From: Draconibacterium aestuarii
GTDB taxonomy: Bacteria; Bacteroidota; Bacteroidia; Bacteroidales; Prolixibacteraceae
Reading direction: 5' to 3'
Assembly (NCBI GenBank): GCA_026671195.1
Contig: JAPOHD010000010.1
Location: forward strand, 569 to 64,568
DNA length: 64,000 nucleotides
Shown here one piece after another: positions 8,944 through 17,826 of the stretch. Position 1 is the first letter of the stretch, and each line of letters begins with the position of its first letter. A model generated the notes under the pieces. That model saw nothing but the letters and a program-made list of their open reading frames with translations. It made no database searches and had not been told where the DNA came from. A program made the position numbers and the translations under genes.

Positions 8944-9330
8944 ATGAAGTATTTACTAACCACATTATTTTTTGTTTCTGTCCTGCTCGCGGGGCAAAAG
9001 ACAGAAGCATGCGAAATAGAATTCAAAATTTTGGGAGACGAGAACAAAGAAAGTTTTAAGGCCGGCGACGAGATAATCGTACAAATAGATGTGGTTTTTA
9101 CGCATCGTGTTTGCCCCGAAGGTATTGAAAACACAAAATTCAAATACGAAGGGATGGCGGTTTTGGGTGCTACCAAATGGAAAGAAACTGCCAATGGCAA
9201 ATTCGAGCGTAAACTAAAACTCAAAGTACTGGAAGGCGACGAAAAAGAAATGATTTTGGAAGCCATCAGGAAATGTGATAAAGAGGGTGGATATGCCAAA
9301 CTTAGTATAAAAAGGGCAAGCATTGTATAA
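8944..9330 (+). CDS. Small exported protein, paralogue of 7535-7924
   Basis: 128 residues. The signal peptide (YLLTTLFFVSVLLAGQKTEA) is followed directly by CEIEFKILGD. The pattern of conserved cysteines and beta-strand-like stretches matches the first gene of the operon, so a duplication is likely, with the permease gene between the copies. The family is unknown to me. It starts 5 bp after the permease gene, and its stop codon is directly followed by the ATG of the membrane iron-sulfur protein, which argues for translational coupling and joint function. Confidence 0.65.
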   Translation: MKYLLTTLFFVSVLLAGQKTEACEIEFKILGDENKESFKAGDEIIVQIDVVFTHRVCPEGIENTKFKYEGMAVLGATKWKETANGKFERKLKLKVLEGDEKEMILEAIRKCDKEGGYAKLSIKRASIV

Positions 9331-10701
9331 ATGAGCGTGAAGAAAAATAATATGATCCGTTTGTTAATTCCGCTTGTTTTTTGGGGAGTTCTCTGCCTGG
9401 GTTTTTCAACAAAAACCTTTGCCGCTTCTCAAAACAAAGATGTTTTTGAAGAGTTTACCGATGATTACAAACCGGGAGAAAAAAGCGATTGTACCAGCTG
9501 TTCTGCATCACAGAGCTGCGATACTGGAGGTGGTACAACTGCCCCACCCTGGTTAAAATTTGGATTATTGGTTTTGCTTGCTTCCGGAGGTGCCGTTTAT
9601 CTCACCAAAAAGTTTAACTGGAAAATTGCGGCTTTACTGTTGGCACTTGTAGCGCTGGGGTTCATTCCTAAAAAAGAAACCTGCACAAGCGACGGCTGCT
9701 CGTCGAAGAAAGTGCTTCTGTCGCAAGCTGAACTTCCTCCTGAAAATGAGCAGGATGAATTCCAAACTCTGGAAGAAACAAACAATACGGATGAATTTGA
9801 AGAATTTTCGGATTCAGAAGAGCTCGACGAATTTAGTGATACCGGAAATGAGTTCGAAGAATTTTCAGACAACTCAATAAATACTAATGTTGAAACAACG
9901 AATTCAATCTGGGCAAACCGCAACTTTACACTTTCTGTTTTAGTGCTGACTTTAACTTTAATTGCGGGATTTCTGGTACGTTTTAAAACCACACGCAAGC
10001 TAAAAATATTTATGCTGCTCGGAACCTTGATTTACCTGGGTTTTATAAACGGCGCCTGTCCGTGTATGATTTCAAGTTTTCAGAACGTGGTACTTTACCT
10101 GGCAGGTGTTGAAGTAAAACCCGTGTTGTTATTGTGGTTCTTAGGCTTGATCCCACTCACTTATTTCTTTGGGAAAGTGTGGTGTGGCTGGGTGTGCCAT
10201 TTAGGAGCTTTGCAGGAGTTTATCTTTCGCCCAGGCCTTTTAAATGTACTTCAAGATCGTAAATCGCAGGTAATTTTAAGATGGATCCGCATTGCAACTT
10301 TAGCTATTCTCATTGCTCAGATACTAATTACACGAACCAATATTTTTATTCATTACGACCCGTTTAAAGTGGCTTTCAACTTGTTCTCTGCTAACACTTT
10401 GGGATATGCTTTAGTAGTAATCTTGTTGGTTTCGTCGATACTGATTTACCGCCCTTTTTGTCGTGCTTTTTGTCCCGTAGGTTTAATATTGGGGTGGATA
10501 TCGTACATACCGGGTGCCTCGAAATTAAGTAAAAACAATAGCTGTGTTGACTGCAAAAGTTGCAGTAATTCATGCAAGCACAATGCAATGACCTATGAAA
10601 ACAAAAACTGCCAATTAAATCACGAAGACTGTATTCTTTGCGGCGATTGTATGGATAGCTGCAAATTTTCTTCCATCGAAATAAAAGGAATAGTTAAATG
10701 A
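9331..10701 (+). CDS. NapH/CcoG-like membrane [4Fe-4S] protein with acidic loop
   Basis: 456 residues. Residues ~9-32 are a signal or first membrane segment. Two cysteine clusters follow (CTSCSASQSC at 54-63, CTSDGC at 118-123) around a pair of hydrophobic segments. A strongly acidic stretch with repeated DEFEEFSD-type motifs fills about 141-181. From 200 on there is a polytopic core with CPC (243-245), WCGWVCH (284-290) and FCRAFCPVG (377-384), the cysteine signature of the NapH/NosR/CcoG family. The tail carries two ferredoxin motifs (405-415 and 434-444). NapH relatives pass electrons between quinols and periplasmic partners. The acidic loop and extra cysteines are unusual additions. Confidence 0.8.
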   Translation: MSVKKNNMIRLLIPLVFWGVLCLGFSTKTFAASQNKDVFEEFTDDYKPGEKSDCTSCSASQSCDTGGGTTAPPWLKFGLLVLLASGGAVYLTKKFNWKIAALLLALVALGFIPKKETCTSDGCSSKKVLLSQAELPPENEQDEFQTLEETNNTDEFEEFSDSEELDEFSDTGNEFEEFSDNSINTNVETTNSIWANRNFTLSVLVLTLTLIAGFLVRFKTTRKLKIFMLLGTLIYLGFINGACPCMISSFQNVVLYLAGVEVKPVLLLWFLGLIPLTYFFGKVWCGWVCHLGALQEFIFRPGLLNVLQDRKSQVILRWIRIATLAILIAQILITRTNIFIHYDPFKVAFNLFSANTLGYALVVILLVSSILIYRPFCRAFCPVGLILGWISYIPGASKLSKNNSCVDCKSCSNSCKHNAMTYENKNCQLNHEDCILCGDCMDSCKFSSIEIKGIVK

Positions 10702-12038
10702 CAAAATCACTCTTTACAATATTGATCATCACATGTGCACTGGCAGTTCAAGCACAGTGGGAATGTCCGAGCAAGTTGGCGGCGCATCTCGATCCTGTTT
10801 TTGAAAGCGCTGTTTTAGTTGGCCTCGAAACACAACTTTCAACCGGAGTTTTGGATGGGAATTCAATAAACACTGCCATGGAAATTATGGGAATTGATTT
10901 TTCCACTCAACACCATTCACTCTATTTTGAAGGAGGAGTTAAAGCATGGTGGAAGCACGATTTCAGCGAGAACCAGCTTTTTGACCAGTACCGTTTAGGT
11001 TTGCGCGAAATGTTCTACCAGTACCGGGTTAATCTCAGTAATTTTACGCTGGGATTGCAAACTTCAACCTTCGACGACCACTACCTGTTAAACGAACGTA
11101 TTGCCGGTGCCAATTACAAGCTTGATTTGGGACGCTGGAAATTAAATGCTTACGGAGGAACGGTTACCAAGGATTTTGCCAGAAACGGAATTTTCTGTAC
11201 AACCGGATTTATTTATGACCTTCCAACCGGCCAGAAGCAGGTGGTTTTAGGAAATAATCTGGGCGACAAAAATCTGGGTGGATTTACGCTTACATTCTTC
11301 CCGGGGAAAGATAAAAAAACGAAAAAACAGACTGAGACATCCGGTGAAGATGAGTTTGAAACCTTTGAAGAAGATGAATTTTCAGAGACGTCTGACGAAT
11401 TTCAATCGTTTGAAAATGATGAGTCCGGGACTTTTACAACTACTTCATTACAAAATTCAAAAATGAAATCAGGATCAGGTTTTGGAGTTGAAAAGGTAGG
11501 AATGGCTGCGTATTCAGAATTCGGGAACTGGATTGATAATACCTTTTATCACACAGGGCTTTTTGCTTCAATAAAATTACCAGGCGATATTTATTTAAAC
11601 CCCGAAGCGTTACTTCAGATTGAAAATTCGAACAAGGGGATTATCTACCTGGCAAAACTGGAAAAATCATTCACCTTAAAGAGCGGGAACCGTTTGTCGT
11701 TATCTGGTGCTTATTACGGTTTCTCGGAAATTGATAAGGATGCCATGGTTCTGAACTCATACAGTAATATTTTGGCCGGTGAAGTACTGCGAATGGATGC
11801 CGCAAATATGCCATTCTACTTACTTAGTGCGAAACTCAATATTCCTTCAACCAAATTTCATGTAAAGCTTCAGAATGCAGCACAAATTAATGCGGGAAAT
11901 TTAAATGAATGGGACATCGAATTCGGGAAAAAATTTAAAGAAAAACTCCATGTGAATGTAAAAGGCGGTATGATTGACGGTGGAGAATTGGAAGAAAAAG
12001 CATTTTTAGGACGACTGGAAGCGCGGTTTTATTTTTAA
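10698..12038 (+). CDS. Outer-membrane beta-barrel protein with acidic insert
   Basis: 446 residues. The signal peptide is residues 1-20 (cut after VQAQ). The mature chain is rich in alternating polar/hydrophobic segments with aromatic girdle residues and ends in LEARFYF; a terminal phenylalanine is the usual mark of an outer-membrane barrel. Residues ~204-250 form a lysine-rich then acidic low-complexity insert with DEFETFEEDEF and DEFQSFEND, the same style of motif as in the preceding membrane protein. Its start overlaps the previous stop by 4 bp. I infer a porin-like sheath or an anchor for the iron-sulfur lipoprotein that follows. No named family is recognised. Confidence 0.7.
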   Translation: MTKSLFTILIITCALAVQAQWECPSKLAAHLDPVFESAVLVGLETQLSTGVLDGNSINTAMEIMGIDFSTQHHSLYFEGGVKAWWKHDFSENQLFDQYRLGLREMFYQYRVNLSNFTLGLQTSTFDDHYLLNERIAGANYKLDLGRWKLNAYGGTVTKDFARNGIFCTTGFIYDLPTGQKQVVLGNNLGDKNLGGFTLTFFPGKDKKTKKQTETSGEDEFETFEEDEFSETSDEFQSFENDESGTFTTTSLQNSKMKSGSGFGVEKVGMAAYSEFGNWIDNTFYHTGLFASIKLPGDIYLNPEALLQIENSNKGIIYLAKLEKSFTLKSGNRLSLSGAYYGFSEIDKDAMVLNSYSNILAGEVLRMDAANMPFYLLSAKLNIPSTKFHVKLQNAAQINAGNLNEWDIEFGKKFKEKLHVNVKGGMIDGGELEEKAFLGRLEARFYF

Positions 12039-12049
12039 ACAAGCACAAA

Positions 12050-13063
12050 ATGGATAAAAACAATAATGTACACAAACGACGGGCCTTCCTTCAAAATGGC
12101 TTGAAAGTAATTGGGGGAAGTGTTTTGTTGGGGCCATTTTTAAACTCCTGCACCGACAGTTTTTACAACACACTCACCATTGATGAGGCAAATTGCATTG
12201 GATGTGGTGATTGCGATGAGGTATGTAACTACAGTGCCATAATTACAAACGGAGTATCGAATTACGCCATTAATGTATCCGTTTGCACCCTCTGTAATTG
12301 GTGTGTTGAAGTTTGCGACGACCAGGCCATTTTGATGCCAACCAAAAGTTACACTATCAATACTAAAAAATGTACAGGCTGTAACGATTGTGTTCCCTCG
12401 TGTGATTACGGAGCTCTAAAAATTGCCTCGAACCAATTTGCTATAAAATCGGGGTGTGTTGGCTGCGGCGACTGTATTACCGCCTGTAACAATGAAGGGA
12501 AAGCCATCGCATATGTAGTTAGCGAGTACTCGGTGAGGCGTGGACAATGCCACGGCTGTGTGCAAAGATGTTCAGGGGCCTGCAAGTACGGAGCCATTTC
12601 CAGTAAAGACGGAAGAGCATATATTGATACATCGAAATGTACAAAATGTGGTGACTGTTTAAAAGCGTGTGACCACGGTGCCATCAAAAATGCCTATGTT
12701 ACTATCGATCAGGACAAATGCACACATTGTGGCGCATGTTACGAGGACTGTTCTTATACGCAAATTGAAAAGTCGGGTAATTCAGACGTGGATCAATCGT
12801 ACATAGAAAGAATGGAATGTACAAACTGTGGCGATTGCATTTCAGCTTGTCCTGAAGAAGCAATTTTTCTGGAACAATCGGGTGAATATTCTCCTGAAAT
12901 TGACAACGACCAATGCACAGCTTGCGGCAAATGTTATGATGTTTGTACCGAACAGGTAGCCATTGACAGAACTGTGGCAACGGTATCGATAAACCAAACC
13001 AACTGTTTAAAATGCAATAAATGTTTTGATGTGTGTAAATATGATGCGGTGATTATGGGGTAA
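12050..13063 (+). CDS. Tat-exported lipoprotein polyferredoxin, ten [4Fe-4S] motifs
   Basis: 337 residues. The N-terminus has a twin arginine (KRRAFLQ, 10-11), a hydrophobic run and a lipobox ending in Cys34 (FLNSC), which together indicate a folded protein exported by Tat and then lipidated. From Cys49 to the C-terminus it contains ten cysteine motifs. Nine are CxxCxxCxxxC; the fifth is CHGCVQRCSGAC, with one extra residue. Motifs alternate in the pairing expected for about five fused two-cluster ferredoxin units. The proline that normally follows the fourth cysteine is present only in the eighth. It is the last gene of the operon. A role as a periplasmic or surface electron wire is inferred. 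Confidence 0.85.
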   Translation: MDKNNNVHKRRAFLQNGLKVIGGSVLLGPFLNSCTDSFYNTLTIDEANCIGCGDCDEVCNYSAIITNGVSNYAINVSVCTLCNWCVEVCDDQAILMPTKSYTINTKKCTGCNDCVPSCDYGALKIASNQFAIKSGCVGCGDCITACNNEGKAIAYVVSEYSVRRGQCHGCVQRCSGACKYGAISSKDGRAYIDTSKCTKCGDCLKACDHGAIKNAYVTIDQDKCTHCGACYEDCSYTQIEKSGNSDVDQSYIERMECTNCGDCISACPEEAIFLEQSGEYSPEIDNDQCTACGKCYDVCTEQVAIDRTVATVSINQTNCLKCNKCFDVCKYDAVIMG

Positions 13064-13069
13064 ATCTTC

Positions 13070-13103
13070 AAAAATCCCCTCGCCAGATGACGAAGGGATT
13101 TTT
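13070..13103. terminator. Bidirectional terminator between polyferredoxin gene and hndA
   Basis: AAAAATCCCCTCG pairs with CGAAGGGATTTTT across a short loop, with A/T runs on both sides. It separates two convergent operons. Confidence 0.75.
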
Positions 13104-13125
13104 GCTTTCTTTATTTAATTTGTAT

Positions 13126-13632
13126 TTATGCTGTCTTTGAATCATCGCGACAACCTTCGCGGTATTCAGCAATAATCTTTTTGACTTCTGACGGTGCTAC
13201 GCGACCAAATACTTTTTCGCCAACAGTAACCACCGGTGCAAGTCCACAAGCCCCAACACAACGCAAACAGTTAATTGAAAACTTTCCATCTTCGGTTGAT
13301 TCTCCCACTTCAACCTGTAACTGGCGTTTAAATTCGGCAAGTACCTGCTCGGCACCCCGCACATAACATGCGGTTCCCATACATATCGAAATCGGAAACT
13401 CGCCTTGCGGAATCATCGTGAAAAAGCTGTAAAAAGTTACAACACCATACACTTTTGCCACCGAACAATTTAATCCCTTTGCAATTACCTCCTGAACTTC
13501 GGCAGGTAAATAACCAAGTTTATTTTGCACCTTATGAAGTACATTTATCAGTTCACTCTCTTTGTTTTCAAACTCCGTACAAATATTAAGAATGAGTTGT
13601 ATCGTATTTTCTGCTAATTTTATTTTTGGCAT
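13126..13632 (-). CDS. hndA: NADH-linked [FeFe] hydrogenase, NuoE-like subunit
   Basis: 168 residues, with a thioredoxin-like [2Fe-2S] fold as in NuoE and HndA. The N-terminal helical part has LINVLHKVQNKLGYLP and the step KVYGVVTFYSFF. The four cluster cysteines are visible in CMGTACYVRG and CLRCVGACGLAP. It is the last gene of the hydrogenase operon, about 100 bp after the catalytic subunit. In homologous electron-bifurcating or NAD(P)-linked complexes it forms the diaphorase part with the NuoF-like subunit. Confidence 0.9.
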   Translation of the reverse strand: MPKIKLAENTIQLILNICTEFENKESELINVLHKVQNKLGYLPAEVQEVIAKGLNCSVAKVYGVVTFYSFFTMIPQGEFPISICMGTACYVRGAEQVLAEFKRQLQVEVGESTEDGKFSINCLRCVGACGLAPVVTVGEKVFGRVAPSEVKKIIAEYREGCRDDSKTA

Positions 13633-13736
13633 GATACTCTGTTTTAAGTTTTATACAATGTAATCTGCATTTTCAGGTACAGAAACAAGGTATACCTTGT
13701 CTTTCTGCAAACTGTAACTGCGATTGCAAACTTTTT

Positions 13737-15488
13737 TTACGTACGATCGAAATAACTGGTGTGTAACAAATGATGTGCTTTTTCGCTCATTGGTTCACCC
13801 AAAAACTCTTCATACAATTTTACGATATGTGGATTTTCGTGCGATTTACGAATCGCCTTATTTTTATCCTCCTGGTAAATGGCAACCTGACGTTTTTTCA
13901 AAACTTCAACATTGCCGTGATGATAAGGTTGGCCTCCTCCACCAATACAACCACCCGGACAACTCATAATTTCAATGGCATGAAATTTACTTTTCCCCGC
14001 CTGAATATCTTCCAGTAATTTACGGGCATTTCCCAGTCCGTGAGCAATTCCAATTTTAATGGGCAGCCCGTCAAAATCTATCGTAGCTTCACGAATACCT
14101 TCCATACCACGCAGCTCTTCAAAATCCAATCGCGGAAGTTCCTTTTTAGTATGAACTTCGTATGCCGTTCGAACCGCAGCCTCAATCACTCCTCCGGTAG
14201 TACCAAATATTACCGCAGCACCGGTCGATTCTCCTAGCGGATTGTCAAAATCTTCGTTTGGCAATGATTTAAAATCAATATTCGACAACTTAATCAATGC
14301 GGCTAACTCCCGGGTAGTAATGGCATGATCGACATCCGGATTATCGTTCGTTTTAAACTCGTCGCGGCCACATTCGTATTTTTTAGCCACACAAGGCATA
14401 ATTGAAACTACCACCAGGTCTTCGCGTTTAATGCCCAGTTTATCGGCAAAATAAGTTTTGGCTATCGCACCAAACATTTGCTGTGGCGAACGCGCCGTTG
14501 AAGGAATGTCCATCATCTCGGGGAACTGATGTTCAAAGAATTTAACCCAGGCCGGGCAACACGAAGTAAGAATCGGAAGTTTAACATCTTTATCGCCAGC
14601 TAAATGTTTTCCCAGTCGATTTAACAATTCGGTTCCTTCTTCCATAATGGTAAGGTCGGCAGCAAAATCGGTATCAAAAATATGATCGAAACCAAGACGT
14701 CGAAGTGCAGCAACCAGTTTGCCGGTTACCAGAGTACCCGCTTCCATGTCAAACTCTTCGCCCAAAGCAGCGCGTACTGCAGGAGCAGTTTGTACAATTA
14801 CCGTTTTGGATGGATCCGACAAAGCCCGAATTACTTTCCCGGTTTCATCAACTTCGGTTAATGCGCCGGTTGGACAAACAGCAACACATTGTCCGCAATA
14901 AGTACAAACCGAGTGGTCGAGGTTCATTTCGAAGGCCGGAGAAACCACCGACTCGAAGCCACGATTTATTGCAGAAAGAACACCTACCGTTTGTACCTCG
15001 TTACACATGGTTTCGCAACGACGGCACATAATACATTTATCAATTTCGCGGTTAATTGCCGGCGAAGTATCTTCTCTATAGGTTGATTGTTCTCCTTTAT
15101 ATCGAATTTCACGAATCCCCAGTTTATGTGCCATATCCTGCAAATCGCAATTCCCCGATTTTGCACAAATCAAACAATCAAAAGGATGATCCGAAAGAAT
15201 CAACTCCATCACCGTTCTTCGGGCGTTGATCACACGCATTGAGTGGGTATTGATTTCCATTCCATCGTGCACATTGGTGCAACAGGCCGGAGCCAGATTA
15301 CGTCGGCCGTTCACTTCAACCACACAAATTCGACAGCCACCCGGCTTATTTTCAATATTCAAATCATCCAGTTTCATATGGCACAGTGTTGGAATATCAA
15401 TTCCAATGCCCGATGCCGCCTCCAGAATTGTGATGCCTTCTTTCACCACAACCGGTTTATTATCAATGGTAAGATTTACTGTATCCAT
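13737..15488 (-). CDS. hndD: [FeFe] hydrogenase catalytic subunit
   Basis: 583 residues, soluble. Domains in order are an N-terminal [2Fe-2S] domain (Cys36, 52, 55 and 69/70), a His-ligated [4Fe-4S] domain (HPFDCLICAKSGNC, ~101-114), two ferredoxin clusters (CIMCRRCETMC and CTYCGQCVAVCP, ~152-205), and the H-cluster domain. The H-cluster motifs are complete: TSCCPAW at 308-314, MPCVAKKYE at 364-372 and MSCPGGCIGGGGQP at 508-521. This is the group A domain layout, typical of NADH-linked and bifurcating enzymes that make H2 in fermentation. The maturases HydE, HydF and HydG are not in this window. Confidence 0.95.
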   Translation of the reverse strand: MDTVNLTIDNKPVVVKEGITILEAASGIGIDIPTLCHMKLDDLNIENKPGGCRICVVEVNGRRNLAPACCTNVHDGMEINTHSMRVINARRTVMELILSDHPFDCLICAKSGNCDLQDMAHKLGIREIRYKGEQSTYREDTSPAINREIDKCIMCRRCETMCNEVQTVGVLSAINRGFESVVSPAFEMNLDHSVCTYCGQCVAVCPTGALTEVDETGKVIRALSDPSKTVIVQTAPAVRAALGEEFDMEAGTLVTGKLVAALRRLGFDHIFDTDFAADLTIMEEGTELLNRLGKHLAGDKDVKLPILTSCCPAWVKFFEHQFPEMMDIPSTARSPQQMFGAIAKTYFADKLGIKREDLVVVSIMPCVAKKYECGRDEFKTNDNPDVDHAITTRELAALIKLSNIDFKSLPNEDFDNPLGESTGAAVIFGTTGGVIEAAVRTAYEVHTKKELPRLDFEELRGMEGIREATIDFDGLPIKIGIAHGLGNARKLLEDIQAGKSKFHAIEIMSCPGGCIGGGGQPYHHGNVEVLKKRQVAIYQEDKNKAIRKSHENPHIVKLYEEFLGEPMSEKAHHLLHTSYFDRT

Positions 15489-15506
15489 AGTTCTTCTTTT
15501 TCCTTA

Positions 15507-17300
15507 TTAAGTGAGGGTAATTGCATTAAATTTACACTTGTCGAAACATACACCACATTTTATACACAACGATTGGTCAATGTAGTGTGGTTTCCGTCGT
15601 TCTCCCGAAATTGCACCCACCGGACAGTTCCGGAAACAAAGGGTACATCCCGTACACACATCTTCCACAATATCGTAGCGCAGCAATGATTTACATTGCC
15701 CGGCAGGACATTTCCCGTCGATTACATGGGCTTTGTATTCTTCTCCAAAATTTAAGATAGTAGAAAGTACCGGATTTGGAGAAGTTTGCCCCAAACCACA
15801 AAGCGCAGTATCTTTAATTACCATACTCAACTCATTCAGTCTTTCGATATCCTCTTCTTCACCTTTCCCTTCAGTAATTTTTTCCAAAATTTCGTGCAAG
15901 CGCTTGTTTCCAACACGACACGGCGTGCATTTTCCGCACGATTCTTCCAGGGTAAATTCAAGATAGAATTTAGCTATGGAAACCATACAATCGTCTTCAT
16001 CCATCACGATCATTCCGCCAGATCCCATCATTGATCCTGATGCCAGCAAATTATCGTAGTCTATCGGAATATCAAGCATGTCTTTAGTTAAGCAGCCTCC
16101 GGAAGGCCCTCCGGTTTGAACAGCTTTAAATGCTTTGCCATCTTTAATTCCTCCTCCGATATCGTAAATTACCTCGCGCAATGTTGTTCCCATTGGCACC
16201 TCAATTAATCCAACATTATTTATCTTTCCCGCTAAAGCAAATACTTTGGTTCCTTTTGATTTATCGCTACCAATATTACTGAACCAAGTAGCACCTTTGT
16301 TAATAATTACAGGAATGTTGGCAAAAGTTTCTACGTTATTTACGTTGGTTGGCTTCCCCATGTAACCTGAAACTGACGGAAACGGAGGTTTAAAAGTTGG
16401 TTCGCCACGCAAACCTTCCATCGAGTGAATTAGCGCTGTTTCCTCGCCACAAACAAAAGCACCGGCACCATAACGCAATTCAAGGTTAAAATTGAATCCG
16501 GTGCCCAGAATATTATCGCCTATCAAACCATATTCTTCGGCTTGTTTAATTGCAATTTTTAACCTTTGTATAGCCAGTGGATATTCAGCACGAATATATA
16601 CCAGACCCTTATCGGCACCAATACAGTAACCACAAATGGCCATTGCTTCGATTACTGAATGCGGATCGCCTTCTAAAATCGAGCGATCCATAAATGCTCC
16701 CGGGTCGCCCTCATCGGCATTACAAACAACATATTTTTGTTCATTTTCGACGTTCCGGGTAATCTCCCACTTTAAACCCGTTGGAAAACCACCGCCACCC
16801 CGACCGCGAAGTCCTGAGTCTTTCACCTCTTTTATCACATCTTCAGGTGACATCTCTGTTAAACATTTACCCATAGCCTCGTATCCGTTGCGGGCAATGT
16901 ATTCATCAATATTTTCAGGATTTATAAATCCACAGTTTTTCAAAGCAATACGAATTTGCTTTTTGTAGAAATCCATCCCTTTTGAATCGCTGATATGTTT
17001 GGCGGTTGTTGGATCGGTGTATAACAAACGTTTCACCGGACGCCCTTTAACAACGTGTTCTTTGATAATTTCTTCAGCATCGCCGGGTTTAACTTCCACA
17101 TAGAAAGTATTGTCGGGAAGCACTTTGACAATCGGCCCTTTTTCGCAGAATCCGAAACATCCGGTTGCAACAACCTGGACGTCATTCTGAAGGCCGGAAT
17201 CTGAGATAAACTTATTTAGCCTGTTTTTAATTTCATCGCTTTCCGATGCTTTACATCCGGTTCCACCACAGATCAGCAGATGCATTCTGTATTCAGTCAT
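15507..17300 (-). CDS. hndC: Hydrogenase NuoF-like diaphorase subunit
   Basis: 597 residues. An N-terminal thioredoxin-like [2Fe-2S] domain (CGGTGCKAS, later CFGFCEKGP) precedes a NuoF-like core. The core has the FMN/NADH-binding glycines GRGGGGFPTGLKW, CNADEGDPGAFMD and YGAGAFVCGEETALI, and a [4Fe-4S] site CGKCTPCRVG. The C-terminus adds two ferredoxin motifs (CTGCTLCFRNCP and CIKCGVCFDKC). This is the flavin-containing subunit that exchanges electrons with NAD(P) and, in bifurcating relatives, ferredoxin. It lies 18 bp upstream of the catalytic gene. Confidence 0.93.
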   Translation of the reverse strand: MTEYRMHLLICGGTGCKASESDEIKNRLNKFISDSGLQNDVQVVATGCFGFCEKGPIVKVLPDNTFYVEVKPGDAEEIIKEHVVKGRPVKRLLYTDPTTAKHISDSKGMDFYKKQIRIALKNCGFINPENIDEYIARNGYEAMGKCLTEMSPEDVIKEVKDSGLRGRGGGGFPTGLKWEITRNVENEQKYVVCNADEGDPGAFMDRSILEGDPHSVIEAMAICGYCIGADKGLVYIRAEYPLAIQRLKIAIKQAEEYGLIGDNILGTGFNFNLELRYGAGAFVCGEETALIHSMEGLRGEPTFKPPFPSVSGYMGKPTNVNNVETFANIPVIINKGATWFSNIGSDKSKGTKVFALAGKINNVGLIEVPMGTTLREVIYDIGGGIKDGKAFKAVQTGGPSGGCLTKDMLDIPIDYDNLLASGSMMGSGGMIVMDEDDCMVSIAKFYLEFTLEESCGKCTPCRVGNKRLHEILEKITEGKGEEEDIERLNELSMVIKDTALCGLGQTSPNPVLSTILNFGEEYKAHVIDGKCPAGQCKSLLRYDIVEDVCTGCTLCFRNCPVGAISGERRKPHYIDQSLCIKCGVCFDKCKFNAITLT

Positions 17301-17323
17301 GAGTTGAAAAGTTGAAGTTTTAT

Positions 17324-17719
17324 TTACTCGTCAATGGTTTTAAAGTTTACCGGAATAATACCGTCTATAAGTTCACCGCGCTTGATGTACATATCAATAA
17401 TTTCGCGTGCTTTTTCCTTGTTCACATATCCAAAAACCACAGGTTCTTTTTTGGGTACCGTTACTTCAACAGTTGGTTCGGCATAACAATAGCCCATGCA
17501 ACCGGTTTGTGTAACCACAGCGTCGATGGCTTCCTGCTCCAGTTCTTCCACCAAATATTTCATGGTGTCCTTTGCTCCCGATGCAATTCCACATGTTGCC
17601 ATTCCAACTTTTATCTGAATAAGCTGTTCCGGATTGTCGCTGTTTTCTCTTAATTTTATTTTTGACTGTGCTTCTTCTTTTATTTTCCGAAGGTCAGCCA
17701 ATGTCTTAATTTTTGCCAT
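17324..17719 (-). CDS. hndB: Hydrogenase HndB-like [2Fe-2S] subunit
   Basis: 131 residues. The N-terminus is a charged helix (LADLRKIKEEAQSKI), followed by a thioredoxin-like ferredoxin domain with cysteines in MATCGIASGA and QTGCMGYCYAEP. This matches HndB of tetrameric NAD(P)-linked [FeFe] hydrogenases. It is the first of the four structural genes in transcription order, 23 bp before hndC. A 107-bp gap separates it from the regulatory ATPase gene upstream, where a secondary promoter could lie. Confidence 0.88.
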   Translation of the reverse strand: MAKIKTLADLRKIKEEAQSKIKLRENSDNPEQLIQIKVGMATCGIASGAKDTMKYLVEELEQEAIDAVVTQTGCMGYCYAEPTVEVTVPKKEPVVFGYVNKEKAREIIDMYIKRGELIDGIIPVNFKTIDE

Positions 17720-17826
17720 AGTATATTGTTTTAATTTATTCTAATCTTCCAATTCATCCGTATTCGAAGTATAACCCGTTGTGTTTTATTTTTCAGACCA
17801 CACAGGCCAAATAATAAAATTCATAC

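Noticed and set aside
9597-9998. Minus-strand frame of 133 codons opposite the NapH-like gene
   Set aside because: It is Ser-rich only because it mirrors the acidic DEF repeats of the real gene.
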